Origin: JBOGIF01 sp050742415
GTDB lineage: Bacteria; Actinomycetota; Acidimicrobiia; Acidimicrobiales; AC-14
Assembly: GCA_050742415.1 (NCBI GenBank)
Contig: JBOGIF010000154.1
Location: 1-6,804, forward strand
Reading direction: 5' to 3'
DNA length: 6,804 nt
Shown here: positions 1 through 5,590 of the stretch, in pieces
Position numbering within the stretch: position 1 is the stretch's first letter
How the letters are laid out: each line of letters begins with the position of its first letter
The notes under the pieces: generated by a model
The model's database searches: none
Seen by the model: only the letters and a program-made list of their open reading frames with translations
What the model was told of the DNA's origin: nothing
Translations under genes and position numbers: made by a program

Positions 1-51
1 GACCTGCTCGCTCCCCTTCGTCAGCCACCACCTTCCCTCCTTGGCGTGCAT
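1..51 (-). CDS. 5' end of a leftward gene of unknown function (partial)
   Basis: Seventeen open codons run leftward off the window edge from an ATG at 51-49. The encoded start reads MHAKEGRWWLTKGSEQV. A clean GGAGG (64-60 on the minus strand) lies 8 bases before the ATG, an ideal Shine-Dalgarno spacing. Nearly every codon ends in G or C, as in the confident genes of this window. No family can be named from so short a piece. It is divergent from the phosphatase gene at 192, so the 140 bases between them should hold promoters for both. The call rests on start signal and codon use only. Confidence 0.5.
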   Translation of the reverse strand, partial: MHAKEGRWWLTKGSEQV

Positions 52-75
52 CAGGTCGTCCTCCAATGCCTCGTT

Positions 76-113
76 GGGTGCCTCCCGTAAGCTACGACCC
101 GCAGGTGGCACCC
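76..113. repeat. Inverted repeat in the divergent promoter region
   Basis: GGGTGCC (76-82) and its exact complement GGCACCC (107-113) form a 7-bp inverted repeat with 24 bases between the arms. A 9-base direct repeat, CCCGCAGGT, overlaps it at 98-106 and recurs at 125-133. Both lie between the leftward gene starting at 51 and the phosphatase gene starting at 192, where a regulator would bind. They do not match any operator I know well enough to name. Some short repeats are expected by chance in GC-rich DNA. Confidence 0.3.
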
Positions 114-179
114 CCCCTGGGATGCCCGCAGGTTTGATTGAACGCACGGCACGGGGCGGCCACGCCAGCCAGTCAGCGG

Positions 180-185
180 TAGCGT
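180..185 (+). promoter_or_regulatory. Candidate -10 element for a leaderless phosphatase transcript
   Basis: TAGCGT fits the actinobacterial TANNNT -10 consensus and ends 6 bases before the GTG start at 192. Transcription would therefore begin at or next to the start codon. No Shine-Dalgarno sequence precedes that GTG, which agrees with leaderless translation. No convincing -35 hexamer is visible. Confidence 0.4.
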
Positions 186-191
186 CCACTG

Positions 192-2135
192 GTGTCGCGG
201 TGGACGTCACCACACCCCGAGCCGGAGGGGGAACGCGACGACCTCTACGGCTCCGGAGCGGACTTCGCCGCCCTCGTCGGTCGCTACAGCCGCCGCCAGG
301 TGCTGCGGGCGGGATTTGTCCTCTCCGCCGCCCTCGTGGTGCCCGCCTGCGGCCCGTCCGAGTCCCGCAACGACGTCGGCCCGCCAACATCGGCCGGCGA
401 GGGCGGGCGGCTCTCGTTTGCACCGGTCCCGCCCGGTCACACCGATGAGCTGGTCGTGCCCGAGGGCTATGGGGCCTACGTGCTGCTCGGCTGGGGTGAC
501 CCGCTGTTCTCCGGCGACGAGCTCGTCGACCCCCGCACGCTGAGTGCCGCCGACCAGCAGCGACGCTTCGGCTACAACAACGACTTCCTCGCCTTCCTAC
601 CGCTCGGCGCCAGCGCCGAAGAGGGCCTGCTGTGGGTCAACCACGAGTCGACCGCCGGCGCCTACATGTTCGCCGGCTACGACGCCAAGAACCCCACCCG
701 CGACCAGGTGGACGTGGAGATGGCCGCCCATGGCGGCACCGTGGTCCACCTCCTGCGCGCCCGGGCCGGCGCCTGGGTTGCCGATCGCGCCAGCCGCTAC
801 ACCCGCCGCATCACGGCCACGACGCCTATGGCCATCGCCGGCCCGGCGGCCGGTCACCGGTTGATGAAGACGTCCGCCGATCCCGACGGCCGGAGCGTGC
901 TGGGCATGCTCAACAACTGCAGCGGGGGCACGACCCCGTGGGGCACGGTTCTCACGGCCGAGGAGAACATCAGCTTGTACTTCGGGAACCAGGCACAGGT
1001 GTCCGACGCCGTCCTCAAGTCATCGCACGAGCGCTACGGCATGGCCGCCGCCCAGAGCTCGAAGGCCTGGGAGCGCTACGAGGCCCGCTTCGACTTGGCC
1101 CGCGAGCCCAACGAGGCGAACCGTTTCGGCTGGATCGTCGAGATCGACCCCGCCGATCCCGGCTCGACGCCGGTCAAGCGCACGGCGCTGGGCCGCATGA
1201 AGCACGAGGCGGCCACCGTCGTGCTTAGCCGGCACGCTCGCGTGGTGGTCTACATGGGCGACGACGAGCGATTCGAGTATGCCTACAAGTACGTGAGCGA
1301 CGGCGGCTACGTCGAGGACGACCGGGCCCGCAACGCTGGGCTGCTCGACGCCGGCACGCTGCACGTGGCCCGCTTCGACGACGATGGCCGGGGCGAGTGG
1401 ATCCCCCTTCGCCACTCCGACCCCCGCCTCGAGCCGGCGTTCGACTCCCAAGCCGAGCTGCTGATCAGGACGCGAGAGGCGGCGGACCGGTTGGGCGCAA
1501 CGAAGATGGACCGCCCCGAGGACATCGAGACCAACCCGGCCACAGGGCGCGTCTACCTGGTGCTCACCGCCAACCCGTCACGGGTCGAGACGGCGCCCCC
1601 GGACCGTCCCGGCACCGGCGTCGATGCCGCCAACCCGCGGGCGAACAACCGCTTTGGCCACATCATCGAGATCCGCGAGGACGGCAACGACCCGGCCGCC
1701 ACCGGCTTCAAGTGGAGCATGTTCATGCTGTGCGGGCCCAAGGACGACACCACGCGCACCTTCGCCGGATTCCCCCCCGACCAGGTGAGCGACATCGCCG
1801 GCCCCGACAACCTGGTCTTCGACAAGGCCGGCAACATGTGGATCGCTACCGACGGCCAGGGCGGCGCCATCGGCCAGAACGACTCGCTGCAGGCGGTGGC
1901 CACAAGCGGTGCGGAGAGGGGCAAGGTCACGAACTTCCTCACCGCGCCGACCGGCGCCGAGGTCACCGGTCCGTGTCTCGTGCCCGACGAGTCGACACTG
2001 CTGGTGTCCATCCAGCATCCCGGCGCCGGCGGCGACCTGAACCGCCCGCTCAGCCAGTGGCCCGACAGCAACGGCTACCCCCGGCCGGCCGTCGTGGTCG
2101 TCAGAAGATTCGACGGCGCCCGAATCGGCTCGTAG
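192..2135 (+). CDS. phoX: PhoX/DUF839-family alkaline phosphatase, Tat-exported
   Basis: This 647-aa protein belongs to the PhoX family of metal-dependent (iron/calcium) phosphatases, which release phosphate from organic phosphate esters outside the cytoplasm. The N-terminus has a twin-arginine export signal (YSRRQVLR, residues 32-39), a hydrophobic stretch (40-50) and VPAC at 50-53, which could be a lipobox with Cys53 as lipid anchor. Proline at -2 makes lipidation uncertain. Family motifs follow in order: the NNCSGGTTPWGT block with Cys243 and the downstream Glu257-Glu258, KHEA at 337-340, YMGDDERFEY near 354-363, RPEDIETN near 441-448, and the C-terminal GPDNLVFD...GNMWIATDGQ (538-556). 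In characterised PhoX a cysteine and several glutamates hold the metal cluster. Length is normal. The GTG start keeps the n-region before the twin arginines typical of the family. Codons are uniformly GC-ending and no frame breaks are seen. Substrate range cannot be read from sequence. Confidence 0.93.
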   Translation: MSRWTSPHPEPEGERDDLYGSGADFAALVGRYSRRQVLRAGFVLSAALVVPACGPSESRNDVGPPTSAGEGGRLSFAPVPPGHTDELVVPEGYGAYVLLGWGDPLFSGDELVDPRTLSAADQQRRFGYNNDFLAFLPLGASAEEGLLWVNHESTAGAYMFAGYDAKNPTRDQVDVEMAAHGGTVVHLLRARAGAWVADRASRYTRRITATTPMAIAGPAAGHRLMKTSADPDGRSVLGMLNNCSGGTTPWGTVLTAEENISLYFGNQAQVSDAVLKSSHERYGMAAAQSSKAWERYEARFDLAREPNEANRFGWIVEIDPADPGSTPVKRTALGRMKHEAATVVLSRHARVVVYMGDDERFEYAYKYVSDGGYVEDDRARNAGLLDAGTLHVARFDDDGRGEWIPLRHSDPRLEPAFDSQAELLIRTREAADRLGATKMDRPEDIETNPATGRVYLVLTANPSRVETAPPDRPGTGVDAANPRANNRFGHIIEIREDGNDPAATGFKWSMFMLCGPKDDTTRTFAGFPPDQVSDIAGPDNLVFDKAGNMWIATDGQGGAIGQNDSLQAVATSGAERGKVTNFLTAPTGAEVTGPCLVPDESTLLVSIQHPGAGGDLNRPLSQWPDSNGYPRPAVVVVRRFDGARIGS

Positions 2136-2445
2136 CCGCATGTCAAGGGGGTAGTGCCCCTCGAGAACCATGCGTGTTTGCAGTAGCGAGTGCTGCCGAA
2201 CGGACCGAGGATGCAATCGACGCCCTGGGCCTCGCTGGGACCAACTGGGTGGTCAGCAGGATTTCGTGGTCATCAACCGCTTCTTGTCCGGAGGCCGAGG
2301 AAGAGGTCCTCGCCGTCGCGCCGACGAAGAACGACGTCTCGATGCTTCACCTCGGGAAGCACGTCGAGTTGCGGAGCATGTGGGTGAAGGTGTGCTCGGC
2401 GAGACTCCCGGGCCCCCGGGTGTCACCGGGGTACCCTGCTTCCCG
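2136..2445 (+). other. 310-base gap with a coding-like but unrecognised open frame
   Basis: No confident gene lies here. One plus-strand frame is open from a GTG at 2174 to a TGA at 2468-2470 (98 codons), overlapping the dehydrogenase start. Its second half, from about 2290 to 2400, has strongly GC-ending codons and a plausible composition (PEAEEEVLAVAPTKNDVSML, then LGKHVELRSMWVKV). The first half does not look coding, and no Shine-Dalgarno precedes the GTG. The frame may be a small gene, the remnant of a lost one, or chance. A weak 5-bp hairpin (AGGGG/CCCCT, 2146-2161) follows the phosphatase stop but has no U-tract. Confidence 0.35.
2432..2437 (+). promoter_or_regulatory. Candidate -10 element before the dehydrogenase gene
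   Basis: TACCCT fits TANNNT and ends 8 bases before the ATG at 2446. That ATG has no useful Shine-Dalgarno; the nearest G-run (2428-2431) is too far away. The arrangement suggests a leaderless or near-leaderless transcript for the dehydrogenase/ATP-grasp pair, and supports choosing 2446 over upstream starts. No -35 element is evident. Confidence 0.35.
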
Positions 2446-3393
2446 ATGCCAGGCATGCGGGCTCTGGTGAAACAGGGCTCGCGTGTCCGGCTCTCCCATC
2501 TTCCTCTGCCTGGTGTCGGGCCCTTGGATGTACTCGTGCGGGTTCAGGCCGCAGGCCTCTGTCGCACCGACGTGTACGTCGCCAGGGGCCTCATCGACTG
2601 TCCTGACCCCCTGATCCTCGGTCACGAGTTCGCCGGGGTGGTGATCGACACCGGTCCCGAAGTCGACTCCGTGTCGCCAGGGGAGCGGGTCGCGGTCATG
2701 CCGATGATCCCGTGTCGCGCCTGCCCGCTCTGCGCGGCGGGTGAGAGCACGTGCTGCCCCTACCACCAGTTCCTCGGTGTCCAGCGCGACGGCGCCTTCG
2801 CGGAGTTCATCAGTGTTCCCAGCCACGTCGTGTTCCCCTTGCCGGCAAGCCTTTCGGTGGTCCACGGCGCCTACGCGGAGCCATTGGCCGCGTCGCTGGC
2901 CGTCCTCAAGGCCAATATCCTGCCGGGGCAGCGTGGGCTGGTCTATGGGGTGGACCGAATCGCCCAGCTCACCGCCCGGGTCCTGCGAGCGCACGGCTTC
3001 GACTCGCTCGAGCTCTACGACCCCACGGTGGACGAGCCGCTGCCGGCCGACGCCTACGATTTCGTCGTCGAAACCCAGGCCTCGTCCGCCGCCCTGGAGG
3101 CGGTGATCCGTGCCGTTCGCCCGCGTGGGCGGATCATTCTCAAGAGCCGGCCGCCGGCGCCGGTCGCCATTGACATTACCGCGGCGCTCAGGAAGGAGAT
3201 CGTTTTCGAGACCCTCGCCTACGGTTCGTTCTCGGCGGCGATCGAGCTACTGGCCGACGGCAGGATCGAGGTATCCGACCTCATGGGCGAGCTCCACCCT
3301 CTGGAGGACTTCGAGACGGTCTTCGCTCAAGAGCTGCAAGGAAGGCGGTCGAAGCCCCTCTTCTACATGGGTGCGCAGGCACCAGCCCCGTAG
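2446..3393 (+). CDS. Zinc-type medium-chain dehydrogenase (MDR), short form with altered nucleotide loop
   Basis: This 315-aa protein belongs to the zinc-dependent alcohol/threonine dehydrogenase superfamily. The GroES-like catalytic domain is intact: Cys39 (GLCRTD), His60-Glu61 (GHEFAG), the structural-zinc set Cys90, Cys93, Cys96 and Cys104 in C-x2-C-x2-C-x7-C spacing, and AEPLA at 144-148. The nucleotide domain is unusual. The usual GxGxxG loop reads GVDRIA (168-173), and the stretch between strand 2 (LELYD, 188-192) and YDFVVET (204-210) is much shorter than normal. Total length is about 30 residues under the usual 340-350. The frame is open upstream to 2170, but that extension is arginine-rich and unlike the family, so MPGMRALVK at 2446 is the likely start; Met4 (2455) is an alternative. 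The ATP-grasp gene follows 7 bases after the stop, so the two probably form an operon. Substrate and cofactor are unknown. Confidence 0.85.
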   Translation: MPGMRALVKQGSRVRLSHLPLPGVGPLDVLVRVQAAGLCRTDVYVARGLIDCPDPLILGHEFAGVVIDTGPEVDSVSPGERVAVMPMIPCRACPLCAAGESTCCPYHQFLGVQRDGAFAEFISVPSHVVFPLPASLSVVHGAYAEPLAASLAVLKANILPGQRGLVYGVDRIAQLTARVLRAHGFDSLELYDPTVDEPLPADAYDFVVETQASSAALEAVIRAVRPRGRIILKSRPPAPVAIDITAALRKEIVFETLAYGSFSAAIELLADGRIEVSDLMGELHPLEDFETVFAQELQGRRSKPLFYMGAQAPAP

Positions 3394-3400
3394 GTCGCCC

Positions 3401-4243
3401 GTGACCAAGCGCCTGGCCATCCTGTGGCATGAGAGGGAGGACCTCGAATGGGCCCGCCGCAAGTACGCGGTGTGCCGCCTGGCGGACATCTGGGAGGGCG
3501 ACGGCATCGAGGTCGTCCACCTCCTGGGGCCCCGACGTTTCGCTCCCGCCGACGCGCTTCTGGTGCATGTGGACCTGTCCGTGGTTCCCGACGCGTACCT
3601 GGAGCTTGCGGCGCGCTACCCCAGAGCGCTCAACGCCGAACTGCGGGACATCAGGAAGTCGTCGTTCAGCGAGCAACGGCTGACTGGAACGAGCTCGTAC
3701 TCGGGCAAAGTCATCGTCAAGACCGAGCTGAATGCACGCGGGCGGCCCGAACTGCGTCTGGCTGGCTCGCGCTCGAGAAGGCGGATTGCTCGGCTGGCCA
3801 GCAAGTTCATCGCAACGGGGCGGTACCAGAGCAACTACCCGGTGTACGACAGCTTCGCCGATGTCCCTTCGAAATTCCTCCGCCGCGACCGGCGATTCAT
3901 CGTGGAGAAGTTTCTGCCCGAGGTCGAAGACGACCTGTACCGCATCCGGTACATCAACATCCTCGGTGACCGCGTGACCGGGATACGCCTGGCGTCGGAG
4001 TCGCCGATGGTGAAGGGGTTCAACCACGCTGGTATCGAGCGGCTGGAGATCGGTCCCGAACTGCACGAGTTGCGGAAGCGGCTCGGTCTCGACTTCGCCA
4101 AGATCGACTGCGTCGTCCGCGACGGCGAGATCGTCCTCTTGGACATCAACAAGACGCCCGGTGGGTCAAGGTTGTTTGACGAGCCGATGTTCGTCGACAT
4201 GCTTCGCTACCGGGCCGCCGGGATCCACGCCTATTTGGACTGA
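3401..4243 (+). CDS. ATP-grasp-like ligase of unknown substrate
   Basis: This 280-aa protein resembles ATP-grasp enzymes, which join a carboxylate to an amine or similar nucleophile through an acyl-phosphate. The N-terminal third carries HVDLSVVPDAYLELAARYP (56-74) and LNAELRDIRKS (77-87), as in uncharacterised ATP-grasp proteins. ATP-grasp landmarks follow: VIVKTE with Lys107 as candidate ATP-binding lysine, FIVEKFLPE (166-174) as candidate adenine-contact strand, and LLDINKTPGG (246-255), where Asp248 and Asn250 match the usual magnesium-binding D/E-x-N, with Asp236 upstream. There is no signal peptide or membrane segment, so it should be cytosolic. The GTG start lies 7 bases after the dehydrogenase stop with little Shine-Dalgarno, suggesting translational coupling. 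The frame is open upstream, but that part overlaps the dehydrogenase. The shared transcript suggests consecutive steps on one metabolite. The substrate, and whether it is a true ligase, cannot be told from sequence. Confidence 0.8.
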   Translation: MTKRLAILWHEREDLEWARRKYAVCRLADIWEGDGIEVVHLLGPRRFAPADALLVHVDLSVVPDAYLELAARYPRALNAELRDIRKSSFSEQRLTGTSSYSGKVIVKTELNARGRPELRLAGSRSRRRIARLASKFIATGRYQSNYPVYDSFADVPSKFLRRDRRFIVEKFLPEVEDDLYRIRYINILGDRVTGIRLASESPMVKGFNHAGIERLEIGPELHELRKRLGLDFAKIDCVVRDGEIVLLDINKTPGGSRLFDEPMFVDMLRYRAAGIHAYLD

Positions 4244-4278
4244 CAGCCCGGCGCGGCCGCATCAGGAGCCGATTACGC

Positions 4279-4301
4279 CGCCGTCGAGCTTGCGGACGGC
4301 G
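4279..4301. terminator. Hairpin in the convergent gap (possible bidirectional terminator)
   Basis: CGCCGTC (4279-4285) pairs perfectly with GACGGCG (4295-4301) around a 9-base loop. It lies in the 110-base gap between the rightward ATP-grasp gene and the leftward methyltransferase gene, where a terminator serving both is expected. Neither side has a T-run, so it is not a classical intrinsic terminator. U-less hairpins are common in high-GC Actinobacteria. Confidence 0.4.
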
Positions 4302-4353
4302 ATCTCGGCCCTTGTCCTGCTGTCCGCCTGACGGGCCACCCGGCGGCGCCGTC

Positions 4354-5019
4354 TCAGGAACCCGTCGTTTCCGGTTTCACCGCCCCCACGAAGCGGATCC
4401 AGGGCCGAAGGTCGCCGCTGGTGACATGGTCGAAGCCGGCGGCGGTAAGCATGGGCTCCAGCAGGTGGATGGGGTTGGTCTCCATGGCCGGGCTCACGAC
4501 CGGGCGGATCAGGCGTCTGACGATCGCATTGCCCGGGGGCCGGAACTCGGCGACGAGGACTCGACCGCCCGGTCGAAGCACCCGGAACATCTCGGCCAGC
4601 GCTCGTGCTCGGTCCTGGTCCGCAAGGTGGTGGATCATGAGGCTGCTGACGACTACGTCGTAGTCGGTGTCGGGAAGCGCGAGCGCCTCGGCGCGGTCCA
4701 CCTGGAAGGTGCAGTTGTCGAGCCGGGTAGTGCGCCGGGCTCGGGCCAGTGCTCCTTCGGACGGGTCGACGCCGATCGCGCTCCCGCCGGGAGCGGCGCA
4801 GCGGGCGACCGCCCGGGTGAGCACGCCCGTGCCGCAGCCGACGTCGAGGACGTGGTCGCCGGGTCGGGTGCCACTGAGGGCGGCGAGCCGCGCGAACACG
4901 CGGTTTCGGCGGCTTCCGAAGACCACGTGGGCCAGGATGTCGTACAGGCGGCCGTGACCCATGTGTCCCTGATGGCCTTCAGCGCCGTATGTGGCATGCC
5001 CAGGGGGTGCGTGTCTCAT
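4354..5019 (-). CDS. Class I SAM-dependent methyltransferase with histidine-rich N-terminus
   Basis: This 221-aa protein has a complete class I methyltransferase fold and should transfer methyl groups from S-adenosylmethionine in the cytosol. Motif I is VLDVGCGTG (57-65), followed by the acidic GVDPS (83-87), YDVVVSSLMIHHL (120-132) and LRPGGRVLVAEF (148-159), in the UbiE/MenG-like style. The C-terminus (RPWIRFVGAVKP) is a normal end for the family. The first 22 residues hold five histidines (positions 3, 8, 15, 18 and 22) before the conserved-looking GRLYDILA, which could bind metal. The ATG has an excellent Shine-Dalgarno (GGGGAGG, 5033-5027) 7 bases upstream, directly after the stop of the small membrane-protein gene. 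It is thus the last gene of a three-gene leftward operon that diverges from the TetR gene. The acceptor substrate is unknown. Confidence 0.88.
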   Translation of the reverse strand: MRHAPPGHATYGAEGHQGHMGHGRLYDILAHVVFGSRRNRVFARLAALSGTRPGDHVLDVGCGTGVLTRAVARCAAPGGSAIGVDPSEGALARARRTTRLDNCTFQVDRAEALALPDTDYDVVVSSLMIHHLADQDRARALAEMFRVLRPGGRVLVAEFRPPGNAIVRRLIRPVVSPAMETNPIHLLEPMLTAAGFDHVTSGDLRPWIRFVGAVKPETTGS

Positions 5020-5033
5020 CAGGAATCCTCCCC

Positions 5034-5231
5034 TCAGTAGGTGCCGCTCGCATCAGGAGAGCGTCGCTGGCGTCGGGCTCTGGCATGAATCCCGCCGCCG
5101 ACGGCTATGCCCGTGCCGACGACGATGCCACCCATCCACTGGGCCACGGCGACGGTGCCGAGAATCGCCAGCACGACGTGCACGATCACCAGCGTGGCCC
5201 CGGTGGCCGATGCGGCCGCGTGGCTCCTCAA
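5034..5231 (-). CDS. Small two-helix membrane protein of unknown function
   Basis: This 65-aa frame starts at a TTG (5231-5229) that overlaps the TGA of the preceding gene as TTGA, a typical coupled arrangement. Its codons are strongly GC-ending. Residues 11-30 (LVIVHVVLAILGTVAVA core) form a convincing membrane helix. Residues 34-48 (GGIVVGTGIAVGGGI) are glycine-rich and could form a second. A basic patch (RARRQRR, 51-57) follows and should lie in the cytoplasm. The stop is 14 bases before the methyltransferase ATG, whose Shine-Dalgarno begins right after it. No family is recognised. No Shine-Dalgarno precedes the TTG, so the start depends on coupling and could lie at a later GTG. Position between two genes of an operon is the main support. 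Confidence 0.58.
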   Translation of the reverse strand: MRSHAAASATGATLVIVHVVLAILGTVAVAQWMGGIVVGTGIAVGGGIHARARRQRRSPDASGTY

Positions 5232-5479
5232 CGCGGCGGGATCGTGAGAGCCCGGCCGAGCCTGGCCAGGACGCGGTCGCGGCTCACCTCGTGATCGTGC
5301 ACGTCGCTGGTATGGCGCTGCACGGCGGCCACCAGCTCATCGAGGGAGCCATCGCCATCGAGGCGAAACTCGACATCGCAGCGACGACAGCGGAAGGCGA
5401 TGGGCCCCGATGGGGCACTGCCGGCATGGGTGGGGTCAGGCGGCTGTCCCTCGCCGTCGGGATCGTGGGATTCGCACAT
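5228..5479 (-). CDS. Small Cys/His zinc-binding-like protein (DUF1059-like)
   Basis: This 83-aa protein has a C-x2-C pair (Cys31, Cys34 in FRCRRCDVEF) and three downstream histidines (56, 61 and 63 in QRHTSDVHDHEV), enough to hold one zinc ion. The layout, a cysteine-containing strand, a helix ending in H-x4-H, then a short tail, recalls the DUF1059 family of small uncharacterised proteins. The match is from memory of the pattern. The first 27 residues are polar, proline-rich and probably disordered. The ATG at 5479 has a good Shine-Dalgarno (GGAAGGAA, 5492-5485), so longer upstream extensions are not needed. It is the first gene of the leftward operon and faces the TetR gene across 111 bases. 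A metal-sensing or metal-carrying role is a guess. Confidence 0.7.
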   Translation of the reverse strand: MCESHDPDGEGQPPDPTHAGSAPSGPIAFRCRRCDVEFRLDGDGSLDELVAAVQRHTSDVHDHEVSRDRVLARLGRALTIPPR

Positions 5480-5521
5480 TCTCGTTCCTTCCAGTCGAGG
5501 GTGTGGTTCACGACGTCCCGA

Positions 5522-5553
5522 CGGTATAGCAACATTCTGCCGGTAGCAAAACA
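5522..5553. promoter_or_regulatory. Candidate TetR operator and leftward operon promoter
   Basis: This AT-richer island in the divergent gap holds an imperfect dyad: TTCTGC (5535-5540) against GCAAAA (5546-5551), five of six positions paired around a 5-base centre. TAGCAA occurs twice in direct orientation, at 5527-5532 and 5544-5549, 17 bases apart. On the minus strand TATACC (5528-5523) could be the -10, with TTGCTA (5549-5544) or the overlapping TTTTGC (5551-5546) as a weak -35. A TetR protein bound here would block the operon and could also repress its own gene, the usual arrangement for divergent TetR regulators. The match to any known operator is not established. Confidence 0.4.
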
Positions 5554-5577
5554 AAGTGTCGTACCCCCGCCGCCACG

Positions 5578-5583
5578 TAGGCT
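5578..5583 (+). promoter_or_regulatory. Candidate -10 element for a leaderless tetR transcript
   Basis: TAGGCT fits TANNNT and ends 7 bases before the GTG start at 5591. That GTG has no clear Shine-Dalgarno, so the transcript may begin at or next to the start codon. No -35 match is visible at the expected distance. Confidence 0.4.
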
Positions 5584-5590
5584 TGGATGC

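Noticed and set aside
2146..2161. Terminator after the phosphatase gene
   Set aside because: Only a 5-bp stem with a 6-base loop and no T-run, which is expected by chance in GC-rich DNA.
2170..2445. A longer, 407-aa start for the dehydrogenase at 2170
   Set aside because: The added 92 residues are arginine- and glycine-rich, unlike any MDR N-terminus, while the usual family start is reached at 2446.
1397..2470. A 357-aa plus-strand frame overlapping the phosphatase
   Set aside because: Within the phosphatase gene it is an Arg/Pro/His-rich shadow frame. Only the part after 2174 could be separate, and it is described on its own.
4991..5590. A 200-residue N-terminal extension of the TetR protein
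   Set aside because: It covers the antisense of the leftward operon and the promoter gap, and TetR proteins normally begin near the GTG at 5591.
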